Of a DNA stretch of 64,000 nucleotides, positions 45,301-53,365 are shown piece after piece. Each line of letters begins with the position of its first letter. The first letter of the stretch is position 1. The notes below the pieces were generated by a model, which was not told the DNA's origin, did not search any database, and saw only the letters and a program-made list of their open reading frames with translations. The DNA lies in NCBI RefSeq assembly GCF_039536745.1, contig NZ_BAAAZE010000013.1, positions 62,001-126,000 on the forward strand. Direction: 5' to 3'. The DNA comes from Actimicrobium antarcticum (GTDB taxonomy: Bacteria; Pseudomonadota; Gammaproteobacteria; Burkholderiales; Burkholderiaceae_D). The position numbers were made by a program, and so were the translations under genes.

Positions 45301-46137
45301 ATGCATCCAATTTCCGTTTCAGGACAGCCGCCCTCTGGCGCGTTGGTCCATATCTCGTTTTACAAATTCGTCCGTCTCGATGACCCCGATGCCGTGGTCC
45401 TGCAGTTGCGGGCACTGACGCATGCGCTGCTGGGCAGCATCCTGGTCGCCGAAGAAGGCATCAACGGCGTGCTGGCCGGCAGCGCTGCAGCGGTGGACGC
45501 TTTCGAGCAGGCACTCGGCATCGATGCGCGTTTTACCGGCATCGATTTCAAGCGCAGCCCCTGCAGTACACCGCCTTTCGGCCGCATGAAAGTGCATCGC
45601 AAAACCGAGATCGTCTTCATGGGTGTCGACGGTGTCGACGCACTGCGCCAGACCGGCATTGCGGTCAGCCCGCAGCAATGGCGCGAGCTGATCGCGGCCG
45701 ATGATGTGGTGGTGATCGACAACCGCAACAGCTTCGAATACCGACTCGGCAAATTCAACAATGCGGTCGATCCGCAGGTCGCCAATTTCCGTGACTTCCC
45801 GAAATACATCGAGGCCAATGCGCCAGCCTGGCAAGCGGCCGGCAAGCGCGTCGCGATGTACTGCACCGGCGGCATCCGCTGCGAAAAAACCAGCGCCTGG
45901 ATGCACGACATGGGCATCGAAATTTATCAGCTGGAAGGCGGCATCCTGAATTATTTCCGGACCATGCCGGACGCCGAGAAGGACTGGCAGGGCGAGTGCT
46001 TCGTTTTTGATAACCGCATCGCGCTCGACACCACGCTGCAGGAAACCGAGACCACGCTGGACGATGTCTATGACGGCGAACCGGATGGCGAGTGGCGCTT
46101 GCAGCGGGCCCGGCGTCTTGACCAGTCGGGGCAGTAG
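45301..46137 (+). CDS. trhO: tRNA uridine(34) hydroxylase TrhO (rhodanese family)
   Basis: 278 residues from ATG at 45301; the frame is open further upstream but MHPISVSGQPPSGALVHISF is a family-like start. N-terminal ferredoxin-like domain (AEEGINGVLAG), then a rhodanese domain with VIDNRNSFEYRLGKF and the active-site Cys188 in YCTGGIRCEKTSAWM. The enzyme uses oxygen to form 5-hydroxyuridine at the wobble position of some tRNAs. It ends directly at the pseudouridine synthase start, giving a two-gene RNA-modification unit. Confidence 0.92.
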   Translation: MHPISVSGQPPSGALVHISFYKFVRLDDPDAVVLQLRALTHALLGSILVAEEGINGVLAGSAAAVDAFEQALGIDARFTGIDFKRSPCSTPPFGRMKVHRKTEIVFMGVDGVDALRQTGIAVSPQQWRELIAADDVVVIDNRNSFEYRLGKFNNAVDPQVANFRDFPKYIEANAPAWQAAGKRVAMYCTGGIRCEKTSAWMHDMGIEIYQLEGGILNYFRTMPDAEKDWQGECFVFDNRIALDTTLQETETTLDDVYDGEPDGEWRLQRARRLDQSGQ

Positions 46138-47067
46138 GTGACGGTGAATCGGCCCGTGAAGCGCGCCGCAACACCACCGCCTTCGCGTGACGGCGTTGGC
46201 GCCAGCTCGGTGGCGCTGCCCGCAGGGTCGTGGCCGCTGCTGCTGGACTTTCTGGCGGCGCAGTTTCCGGTGATCGGACGCGACCAATGGGGTGCGCGCA
46301 TGGCCGCAGGCGATGTCCTCGATGGCACTGGTGCGGTGCTCGATGTGACGTCGCCGTACCGTGCCAATACCAAAATTTTCTACTTTCGCAGCCTCGCCGC
46401 GGAAGCACCGATTCCGTTCGAAGAAACCGTACTGTTCCGCGATGATTACCTGATCGCGGTCGATAAGCCGCATTTTTTGCCGGTCACACCCGCCGGTCGC
46501 TACCTGCAGGAAACCCTGCTGGTGCGCCTGAAGCGCAAGCTCGGTATCGACACGCTGGCGCCGATGCACCGGATCGATCGTGAAACCGCCGGGCTGGTCC
46601 TGTTCACGGTCCAGCCCGCCACGCGCGCCGTGTATCAGGCGCTGTTTCGCGACCGCGCCGTCACCAAGCACTACGAAGCCATTGCGCCGTGGCGGCCCGA
46701 ACTGGCCTTGCCGATGCGGCTGCGCAGCCGGCTGGTTGAAGCGGCCTCCTTCATGAAAATGTGTGAAGTCGAGGGCGAGCCCAATGCCGATACCTGGATC
46801 GAACTGCTGGAAGTGCAGGGCGCGCTGGCCCGCTACGGCCTGCATCCCGCGACCGGCCAGCGCCACCAGTTGCGGGTGCAGATGGAAGGACTCGGCATTC
46901 CCATCCTGAACGACCAGATCTATCCGCATCATGCGGCGGAGCCCGCCCCCGGCGAGGTGCCCGACTACAGCAAACCGTTGCAATTACTGGCGAAGTCACT
47001 GGAATTTACTGATCCGATGTCGGGGACGCTGCGGCAGTTCCAGAGCCTGTTCACGTTGCAGTTCTGA
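46138..47067 (+). CDS. RluA-family RNA pseudouridine synthase
   Basis: 309 residues. The start is GTG at 46138, immediately after the trhO TAG; a second GTG lies at 46144. The catalytic signature is MHRIDRETAGLVLFTV with the essential Asp; LIAVDKPHFLPVTPAG precedes it and TGQRHQLRVQMEGLGIPILN follows. The N-terminal 100 residues are not an S4 domain. It converts uridine to pseudouridine in rRNA or tRNA; the site cannot be told. Homologues close to this one are often annotated only as pseudouridine synthase. Confidence 0.9.
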   Translation: MTVNRPVKRAATPPPSRDGVGASSVALPAGSWPLLLDFLAAQFPVIGRDQWGARMAAGDVLDGTGAVLDVTSPYRANTKIFYFRSLAAEAPIPFEETVLFRDDYLIAVDKPHFLPVTPAGRYLQETLLVRLKRKLGIDTLAPMHRIDRETAGLVLFTVQPATRAVYQALFRDRAVTKHYEAIAPWRPELALPMRLRSRLVEAASFMKMCEVEGEPNADTWIELLEVQGALARYGLHPATGQRHQLRVQMEGLGIPILNDQIYPHHAAEPAPGEVPDYSKPLQLLAKSLEFTDPMSGTLRQFQSLFTLQF

Positions 47068-47125
47068 AGCGTCCGGCATCGCCTGCGAATCCATCGTACA
47101 ATCCCGATTCGCAATTCGGATAACT

Positions 47126-47141
47126 ACGATATACACATCGT
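47126..47141 (+). promoter_or_regulatory. Dyad ahead of the ArsR-type gene, possible operator
   Basis: ACGAT and ATCGT form a perfect dyad around six bases, 16 bases before the regulator start and overlapping a possible -10. ArsR-family repressors commonly bind such sites to control themselves and a linked gene. Operator status is inferred. Confidence 0.4.
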
Positions 47142-47156
47142 CAAACCACGAAACAC

Positions 47157-47480
47157 ATGCCCAAAAAAATCCCCCGGCCCGTTCTCGATGTCGACGCCAT
47201 CCACAAGGCCCTGGCCAATCCGGTGCGACGGGATATTCTGGTCTGGCTGAAAACACCTGCGGCCTATTTCGACATGCAGGTGTATCCGCTGGACATCGGC
47301 GTCTGCGCCGGTCTGATCGACCAGCGCACCGGTCTGTCGCAATCGACCGTCTCGGCGCATCTGGCCAATTTGCAGAAAGCCGGGCTGATCAGCGCGACAC
47401 GGGTCGGCCAATGGATTTTTTTCCGGCGTGACGAAGCAGTGATCCAGGCTTTTCTGGATCAGCTGCATGGTGGTTTGTAG
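47157..47480 (+). CDS. ArsR-family transcriptional regulator
   Basis: 107 residues, a winged helix dimer-type repressor. AIHKALANPVRRDILVWLKT and the recognition helix LSQSTVSAHLANLQKAGLIS are diagnostic, with the wing TRVGQWIFFRRDEAV. The metal-binding CxC of classic ArsR/SmtB is absent; a single Cys (GVCAGLIDQ) remains, so it may sense an organic electrophile or redox state instead. It lies 94 bases ahead of the old-yellow-enzyme gene, and such pairs usually form a regulator-target unit. Confidence 0.88.
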   Translation: MPKKIPRPVLDVDAIHKALANPVRRDILVWLKTPAAYFDMQVYPLDIGVCAGLIDQRTGLSQSTVSAHLANLQKAGLISATRVGQWIFFRRDEAVIQAFLDQLHGGL

Positions 47481-47574
47481 TCAGGCCCGAATTGCACGCA
47501 TCGGCGACGCCCAGTGCGCCTGTCCCTTCTGACGTGCCCGCTATCCGGACACTGTATTTTTACGAAAGCATTTC

Positions 47575-48642
47575 ATGACAACCGCAGCGCCCACCCTGTT
47601 TGACCCCATCCGCATCGGCGACCTCGACCTGCCGAACCGCATCATCATGGCGCCGCTGACTCGCGCTCGCGCCGGTAGTGCCCGCGTGCCGAATGCGCTG
47701 ATGGCGGCGTATTACGTGCAACGCGCCTCGGCCGGACTGATCATCAGCGAAGCCACGTCCGTGACCCTGCAGGGCGTCGGTTACGCCGACACGCCGGGCA
47801 TCTGGTCCGACGAGCAAACCGCTGGCTGGCGTCTGGTCACCGACGCGGTCCATGCCGCCGGCGGCCGGATTTTTCTGCAGTTGTGGCATGTCGGGCGCAT
47901 CTCGGACCCCGACTTGCTCGATGGCGATCTGCCGGTCGCACCCAGCGCCATTGCTGCCAAAGGCCACGTCAGCCTGTTGCGCCCATTGCGCGATTACCCG
48001 ACACCGCGCGCGCTGGCACTGGAAGAGATTTCGGGCATCGTCGCGGCGTACCGCAAGGGTGCCGAGAACGCAAAGATCGCCGGCTTCGATGGCGTGGAAG
48101 TGCATGGTGCCAACGGCTACCTGCTCGACCAGTTCCTGCAGGATGGCAGCAACCATCGCACCGACATCTACGGTGGCTCGATCGAAAACCGCGCCCGTCT
48201 GATGCTGGAAGTCACCGACGCCTGTATCGCTGTCTGGGGCGCCTCCCGCGTCGGCATGCACCTGGCGCCGCGCTGCGATGCCCACAGCATGGGCGACTCG
48301 AACCCGGCCGCGACCTTCGGTTATGTCGCCACCGAACTGGGCAAGCGCGGTATCGCCTTCATTTGCGCCCGTGAAGCACAGGGTGCCGACAGCCTTGGGC
48401 CGCAACTGAAAAAAGCCTTTGGCGGCGTCTACATCGCCAATGAACAGATGACCCGCGACGATGCGACCAAAATCGTTGCCGACGGTGTTGCCGATGCGGT
48501 TGCGTTCGGCAAGCTGTTCATCGCCAATCCGGATCTGCCGAAGCGTTTTGCAATTGACGCGCCGCTGAACACGCCTGTGCCGGCGACTTTTTATCATCCG
48601 GATGCGGTGGGGTATACCGACTATCCGGCGTTGGCGGCGTAG
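47575..48642 (+). CDS. Old-yellow-enzyme family alkene reductase
   Basis: 355 residues, an FMN-dependent NADPH oxidoreductase (NemA/XenB-like) that reduces activated C=C bonds and some nitro compounds. FMN and active-site parts are seen in LPNRIIMAPLTRARAG, FLQLWHVGRISDP, and the substrate-binding pair in GVEVHGANGYLLDQFLQDGS (His and Asn). GGSIENRARLMLEV and AVAFGKLFIANPDLPKR complete the barrel. Its likely control is by the ArsR-type protein just upstream. Confidence 0.92.
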   Translation: MTTAAPTLFDPIRIGDLDLPNRIIMAPLTRARAGSARVPNALMAAYYVQRASAGLIISEATSVTLQGVGYADTPGIWSDEQTAGWRLVTDAVHAAGGRIFLQLWHVGRISDPDLLDGDLPVAPSAIAAKGHVSLLRPLRDYPTPRALALEEISGIVAAYRKGAENAKIAGFDGVEVHGANGYLLDQFLQDGSNHRTDIYGGSIENRARLMLEVTDACIAVWGASRVGMHLAPRCDAHSMGDSNPAATFGYVATELGKRGIAFICAREAQGADSLGPQLKKAFGGVYIANEQMTRDDATKIVADGVADAVAFGKLFIANPDLPKRFAIDAPLNTPVPATFYHPDAVGYTDYPALAA

Positions 48643-48679
48643 GGTGGGGGGCGTGGCATCACGACGTGATGCGCTCTGC

Positions 48680-48841
48680 GGTAGCTGAAACGGGTTGCGC
48701 TCTGCGGTAGCTAAAACGGGTTGCGCTCCGTGGAGCCAAGCCGGGTGCGGCCCGGCAGCCGCTCACTTTTTTTGCTTCGCCAAATAAAGTAAGCAAAAAA
48801 AGGCGACCGCTAGACCGCTGCCCTGCGGGTTCCCAAATACC
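48680..48841 (-). repeat. Mosaic repeat block, inverted copy
   Basis: Begins with two copies of GGTAGCTRAAACGGGTTGCG (48680 and 48706) and continues through GCTCCGTGGAGCCAAGCCGG, a CAGCCGCTCACTTTTTTTGC stretch and GGTTCCCAAATACC. It is the reverse complement of the block at 49383-49520 and of 55705-55843, with scattered changes. No protein is encoded. Confidence 0.85.
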
Positions 48842-48924
48842 GTGCCCGGTCAGGGGGAGGGCCGCAAACTCGCTACGCTCAGACAGTGCGGCCCTCTTAT
48901 CCCCTGCCCGGACACGGTATTTGG
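48833..48924. repeat. 92-nt imperfect hairpin, left copy
   Basis: The arm starting CCAAATACCGTGCCCGG at 48833 pairs with CCGGACACGGTATTTGG ending at 48924. Inside, GGCCGCA pairs with TGCGGCC around a loop containing ACTCGCTACGCTCAGACAG. It is the inverted counterpart of 49299-49390. Confidence 0.85.
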
Positions 48925-48938
48925 CAGCGGCCTTTTAT

Positions 48939-49283
48939 GCGGAATTCAAGGTCAAAACCAAGCCCAGCCTTGGTAATTGAGTGATGGTCTTGCTCGCTTT
49001 GCGCGAGAAAGATGGCTTGAAAAAGCCTTGCAGGTTTTGGTTTTGACGTTGGTTTTGACGTTGGTTTTGACGTTGGTTTTGACGTTGGTTTTGACGTTGG
49101 TTTTGACGTTGGTTTTGACGTTGGTTTTGACGTTGGTTTTGACGTTGGTTTTGACGTTGGTTTTGACGTTGGTTTTGAACTCGATGTCGATGTCGATATC
49201 GACGAGCCAGCCTTCTCGCGCAAAGCGAGCGCGACCGTCATTCAATCACCAAGGCTGGGTTTGGTTTTGACCTTGAATTCCGC
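48939..49283. repeat. Large inverted repeat (arms about 80 bp) around a tandem array
   Basis: The left arm 48939-49019 (GCGGAATTCAAGGTCAAAAC onwards, through AGCCTTGGT and GCTTTGCGCGAGAA) is matched on the opposite strand by the right arm 49203-49283 (TTCTCGCGCAAAGC onwards to GACCTTGAATTCCGC). The loop between them is almost entirely short tandem repeats. No protein-coding potential. Confidence 0.85.
49039..49178 (+). repeat. Eleven exact 12-bp tandem repeats plus a partial unit
   Basis: Unit GGTTTTGACGTT repeats without change from 49039 to 49170, followed by a partial unit and a short TCGATG-type array to about 49200. Because the unit is a multiple of three, open frames of a three- or four-residue repeat appear on both strands; these are taken as artefacts. 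Confidence 0.97.
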
Positions 49284-49298
49284 GTAAAAAGATCGCTG

Positions 49299-49390
49299 CC
49301 AAAAACCGGGTACGGCAAGAGGATAAGAAGCCCGCACTGTCTGAGCGCAGCGAGTTTGCGGGCTTCCCTCTTGCCGTACCCGGTTTTTGG
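49299..49390. repeat. 92-nt imperfect hairpin, right copy
   Basis: The arm beginning CCAAAAACCGGGTACGGCAA at 49299 pairs with TTGCCGTACCCGGTTTTTGG ending at 49390; GCCCGCA pairs with TGCGGGC inside, around CTGTCTGAGCGCAGCGAGT. Length and loop equal those of the reverse complement of 48833-48924, but most stem positions differ in a paired way. Confidence 0.88.
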
Positions 49391-49520
49391 GAACCCGCAG
49401 GGCAGCGGTCTTGCGGTCGCCTTTTTCTTGGTTACTGCTTTTTGGCGAAGCAAAAAGAAGTGACCGGCTGCCGGGCCGCCCCCGGCTTGCATCAACGGAG
49501 CGCAACCCGTTTTAGCTACC
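49383..49520 (+). repeat. Mosaic repeat block, direct copy 1
   Basis: Runs from GGTTTTTGGGAACCCGCAGG through CTTTTTCTTGGTTACTGC and AGTGACCGGCTGCCGGGC to CAACCCGTTTTAGCTACC. It is nearly identical to 55705-55843 in the same orientation and matches 48706-48841 in inverse orientation. Confidence 0.9.
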
Positions 49521-49583
49521 ACCAACCACCAACCACCAACCACCAACCACCAACCACCAACCACCAACCACCAACCACCAACC
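49521..49583 (+). repeat. Nine exact 7-bp tandem repeats (ACCAACC)
   Basis: Starts exactly where block copy 1 ends at TTTTAGCTACC; in the other copies this point continues with GACGACCGCGCGCAGTGG. The array therefore replaced or was inserted at the edge of the element. The following sequence to 49873 is ordinary leader without a gene. Confidence 0.97.
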
Positions 49584-49873
49584 GCGCAGGAAACCTGACG
49601 CACGTTGCGCCCAGCGCCCCAACCCACAATTCGGCAACGACCAAAACGCATTGTCCGCCACCCAAGGTCCGCCTTGAAAGAGCTCGCTGCGCAGCCCAAC
49701 TCACACGCCTGGAGTCACGCTCCTTTCGCTATCCCAGTCCATCGCCAGCCATAACATTCAGTCGATAACAACAGGTACTGCAAGTCCCGTTCTGTTTCAT
49801 GGTTGTTTCTCGTTGCTTACGTTTTTGTACGATAAACTTCGCCGCATCCGCCAGAAAATTACAAGAGACCACC

Positions 49874-52800
49874 ATGACTGCTGTATCTGCCCTTGACCAG
49901 ACCAGTTTCCGTCGCATCCTCAATCGCAACATCACCTTGCCGCTCGCCGTGGGTGTGCTCAACGCGCTGGTGTTTGTCGGGCTGATCTTTTATTTGTTGT
50001 CAGTGTTGAAGTCGGTCGAACATTCCGAAACCGTCATCGGCAATGCCAATGAAATCAGCAAGCTGTCCGTCGACATGGAATCCGGCATGCGCGGTTTCCT
50101 GATCACGGGTGACGACAGTTTTCTGGCGTCTTATACGGTTGCCAAGCCAAGAATCAAGGTCGAGACCGCCGCCTTGATTGCGCTGGTCGAGGACAATCCG
50201 ATGCAGGTGGCCCGCCTGCGGTTGATCGATTCCCTGCAAGACCAATGGAATATTTTTGCGCTGGACACCATCGCGCTGCGGCGGCGCGGCGAGGATGCGC
50301 AACAAATCATCCGTCGTGGTTCCGGCAAGCTGCAGTTCGATGTAATTCGCTCTGAACTGAGCACGTTTCTGGCGGTCGAGCAACGCCTGCGCCGTGAACG
50401 CGGCAGCGATGCCAAGGATGCGACGATCAATGTGGTCGGGCTCTATCTGTTGCTGAGTCTGTCGATGACCGGATTGCTGGCGTTTTTTGGCCGGCGTGAA
50501 TTGCAGCGTTTGTCGGACGTCTACGGTGCCACGCTGTCGCAACACAAATTGCACGGCGAGCAGCTGGAACGGCAGGCGTGGCAACGCAACGGACAAAGCC
50601 AGCTTGCCAGCAAGAATCTCGGCCAGATGCCGATGCCGCAGCTGGGTCGCAGCGTGCTCGACTTCCTGGCGCGCACGATCGATGTCGCGGTGGCCGCACT
50701 GTATGTACGCCAGCTCGATGGCAGTCTGCTGCGGATTGCGAACTACGGGTTCAGCAAGGAAAGCGCGCTGCTGGCGCACTGTCTTGCGGCAGGTGAAGGC
50801 CTGGTCGGACAAGTGGCGTTGACCAATCGCCTGCTGCGTCTGGAACAGATTCCCGATCACTACCTGAAAGTCAGTTCCGGCTTGGGCGATGCCGTCGCGC
50901 GTCACGTCGTGCTGGTGCCGGTCAGCCACGACGACGAGGTCAATGGCGTCATCGAGCTGGGCTTTTTGCATCTGCCGGCCGACCGCGATATCGAATTGCT
51001 GGAGTTGCTGTCATCGCACATCGGAAATGCCGTGCATGCCGCGTTGCTGCGTTCGCGTCTGCAGGACGTGCTGGAAGAAACCCAGCAGCTCAACGAAGAA
51101 ATGCAGACGCAGCAGGAGGAGTTGCGGGCTTCCAATGAGGAACTCGAAGCGCAGTCACGCGCGCTGGAAGTGACCCAGTCCATCCTCGAAAACCAGAAGG
51201 CGGAGCTGGAACAGACCAATCAGCAGCTGGGCATGCAGGCATTGATACTGGACCAGAAAAATACTGCGCTCGGTGTGGTCCAGTCCGAGCTCGAAGCCCG
51301 TGCGCTGGAGCTACAGCGCGCCAGCAATTACAAGTCCGAATTCCTGGCCAACATGTCGCATGAATTGCGCACGCCGCTCAACAGTTCGCTGATCCTGTCG
51401 AAGCTGCTCTCAGAAAATGCACCGGGCAACCTGAATGCTGAGCAGGTGCGCTTTGCCCAGACGATTTATTCGGCCGGGAACGATCTGCTCGACCTGATCA
51501 ACGACATCCTGGATATTTCCAAGGTCGAGGCCGGGAAGATGGAACTGGCACCGGACATGATTTTGCTGACGCAACTGGTGGCGTCGCTGCGCATGACGTT
51601 CGAACCGATGACGCGGCAAAAGCATCTGGAGTTTGTGATACAGATCGATGCCGATGCACCGGCCTCGATATTTGCCGACCGCCAGCGGGTCGAGCAGATT
51701 CTCAAGAACCTGCTTTCGAATGCGGTCAAGTTCACCGATGCTGGTCGCGTCGCGCTGGTGGTGCGCAAGCATGCCGACGGCGTGGTCGCCTTCAGCGTCT
51801 CGGACTCCGGCATCGGCATCGCGCCGGATCAGCAAGAGCTGATCTTCGAGGCCTTCCGCCAGGCCGATGGCACGACCAGCCGGCGTTACGGCGGAACCGG
51901 TCTTGGTCTGTCGATTTCACGCGACCTGGCCGGCTTGCTGGGCGGTGCGATCCATCTGTCCAGCGAAACTGGTCACGGCAGCGTGTTCACCTTGCTGCTG
52001 CCCGAAACGGCCACGGCCGTGCCGCTGATTCTGCCGCCGATGTTGTCCATGGTGTTGCCAACCAGGTTGTCGGCACCATTTGCTCCGGCGAAGGTGCCAC
52101 CGCGCAGCACCATCGAGCCGGCAGCCAGCCCGGCGCTGTTGCCTTCCTTTATCGATGACCGCCTGCGCATAGTTGTCGACACGCGTTCGGTGCTGGTGAT
52201 CGAGGACGACCCCGACTTCGCCCGTGTCCTGTTCGACCTGGCGCACGAGATGCATTACCTGTGCGTGGTCACGCATGGTGCGGCCGATGGCTTGCAGGCT
52301 GCCACCGATCATTTGCCGGATGCGATTCTGCTCGACCTCGGCTTGCCGGACGGTTCCGGCATGGCGGTGTTGCAGCACCTGAAAGCCGATCCGGTGACGC
52401 GGCATATTCCGGTGCACATCATTTCCGGCTCCGACCGTTCGCGCGCGGCGCTGCAGCAGGGTGCCGCCGGTTACGTGACCAAGCCCGCTACACGCGCCCG
52501 GCTGGCCGAGGTCTTCCAGCAAATCGATGGCAGCGCGACCCACCGTGTCAAGCGGGTGCTGCTGGTCGAAGACGACGACCGCCAGCGCGAGAGCGTGATG
52601 CACTTGATTGGCGACGCCGATGTCGATATCTCGGCGGTGGCGTCCGGTGAAGAAGCCATGGCGCTACTGCAGAGCGTGGTCTTCGATTGCATGATCATCG
52701 ACCTGGCCTTGCCCGACATGCAGGGCCACGAACTGCTGCAACGCATGGGTACCGACCATATCTGCGCCTTTCCGCCCGTGATTGTCTACACCGGCCGCAA

Positions 52801-53365
52801 CCTGACGCGGGACGAAGAAACCGACCTGCAACAATATTCGCGCTCCATCATCATCAAGGGCGCCCGCTCGCCCGAGCGCCTGCTTGACGAAGTCACGCTG
52901 TTCCTGCACAAGGTCGAATCCGAACTGTCGGTCGAACGGCAAGGCATGCTGAAGACCGCGCGCAGCCGCGACCGGGTCTTCGAGGGCCGCACCGTGCTGC
53001 TGGTCGATGACGATGTGCGGAATATTTTCTCGATGACCAGCGCACTGGAACATCAGGGCCTGACCGTGGTGGTGGCGCGCAATGGGGCCGAGGCGATCAG
53101 TCAGCTCGATGCGTTTGCCGAGATCGACCTGATTCTGATGGATGTGATGATGCCGGGCATGGACGGGCTGGAAGCGACCCGGCGGATCCGGTCCGATTCG
53201 CGCTTCCGTACGCTGCCGATTATCAGCATTACTGCCAAGGCCATGAAGGACGATCAGGAAAATTGCATCAAGGCGGGCGCGTCGGATTATCTGGCCAAAC
53301 CGGTGGATCTGGACCGCCTGTATTCGCTGCTGCGGGTCTGGCTGCCGAGCATGGAGCGGCTCTGA
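49874..53365 (+). CDS. Hybrid sensor histidine kinase with CHASE3, GAF and three receiver domains
   Basis: 1163 residues from ATG at 49874. Membrane helix about 22-44, CHASE3-like sensor (about 45-185, with ESGMRGFLITGDDSFLASY), second helix about 200-220, GAF domain (about 270-400), then a long Gln/Glu-rich coiled coil (ETQQLNEEMQTQQEELRAS). HisKA has His496 in LANMSHELRTPLNSSL; the ATPase has SDSGIGIAPDQQELIFEAF and GGTGLGLSISRDL. Three receivers follow with Asp821, Asp943 and Asp1090. The second receiver lacks the usual lysine context (IIIKGARS). Such kinases commonly sit with cheR and cheB-like genes; CheR and a second kinase follow here. Signal unknown. Confidence 0.93.
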   Translation: MTAVSALDQTSFRRILNRNITLPLAVGVLNALVFVGLIFYLLSVLKSVEHSETVIGNANEISKLSVDMESGMRGFLITGDDSFLASYTVAKPRIKVETAALIALVEDNPMQVARLRLIDSLQDQWNIFALDTIALRRRGEDAQQIIRRGSGKLQFDVIRSELSTFLAVEQRLRRERGSDAKDATINVVGLYLLLSLSMTGLLAFFGRRELQRLSDVYGATLSQHKLHGEQLERQAWQRNGQSQLASKNLGQMPMPQLGRSVLDFLARTIDVAVAALYVRQLDGSLLRIANYGFSKESALLAHCLAAGEGLVGQVALTNRLLRLEQIPDHYLKVSSGLGDAVARHVVLVPVSHDDEVNGVIELGFLHLPADRDIELLELLSSHIGNAVHAALLRSRLQDVLEETQQLNEEMQTQQEELRASNEELEAQSRALEVTQSILENQKAELEQTNQQLGMQALILDQKNTALGVVQSELEARALELQRASNYKSEFLANMSHELRTPLNSSLILSKLLSENAPGNLNAEQVRFAQTIYSAGNDLLDLINDILDISKVEAGKMELAPDMILLTQLVASLRMTFEPMTRQKHLEFVIQIDADAPASIFADRQRVEQILKNLLSNAVKFTDAGRVALVVRKHADGVVAFSVSDSGIGIAPDQQELIFEAFRQADGTTSRRYGGTGLGLSISRDLAGLLGGAIHLSSETGHGSVFTLLLPETATAVPLILPPMLSMVLPTRLSAPFAPAKVPPRSTIEPAASPALLPSFIDDRLRIVVDTRSVLVIEDDPDFARVLFDLAHEMHYLCVVTHGAADGLQAATDHLPDAILLDLGLPDGSGMAVLQHLKADPVTRHIPVHIISGSDRSRAALQQGAAGYVTKPATRARLAEVFQQIDGSATHRVKRVLLVEDDDRQRESVMHLIGDADVDISAVASGEEAMALLQSVVFDCMIIDLALPDMQGHELLQRMGTDHICAFPPVIVYTGRNLTRDEETDLQQYSRSIIIKGARSPERLLDEVTLFLHKVESELSVERQGMLKTARSRDRVFEGRTVLLVDDDVRNIFSMTSALEHQGLTVVVARNGAEAISQLDAFAEIDLILMDVMMPGMDGLEATRRIRSDSRFRTLPIISITAKAMKDDQENCIKAGASDYLAKPVDLDRLYSLLRVWLPSMERL

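Noticed and set aside
47157..47480. Arsenic or metal-sensing function for the ArsR-type protein
   Set aside because: The CxC and the alpha-5 metal ligands of ArsR/SmtB are not present, and no metal-export gene is near.
49039..49178. CRISPR array
   Set aside because: The repeats are 12 bp, contiguous and without spacers, and no cas genes are in the window.
48897..49270. Open frames of Ser-Lys-Pro-Thr, Lys-Thr-Asn-Val and Leu-Val-Leu-Thr type repeats over the tandem array
   Set aside because: They exist on both strands only because the 12-bp unit is a multiple of three without stops. No ribosome site, no conserved flanking protein.
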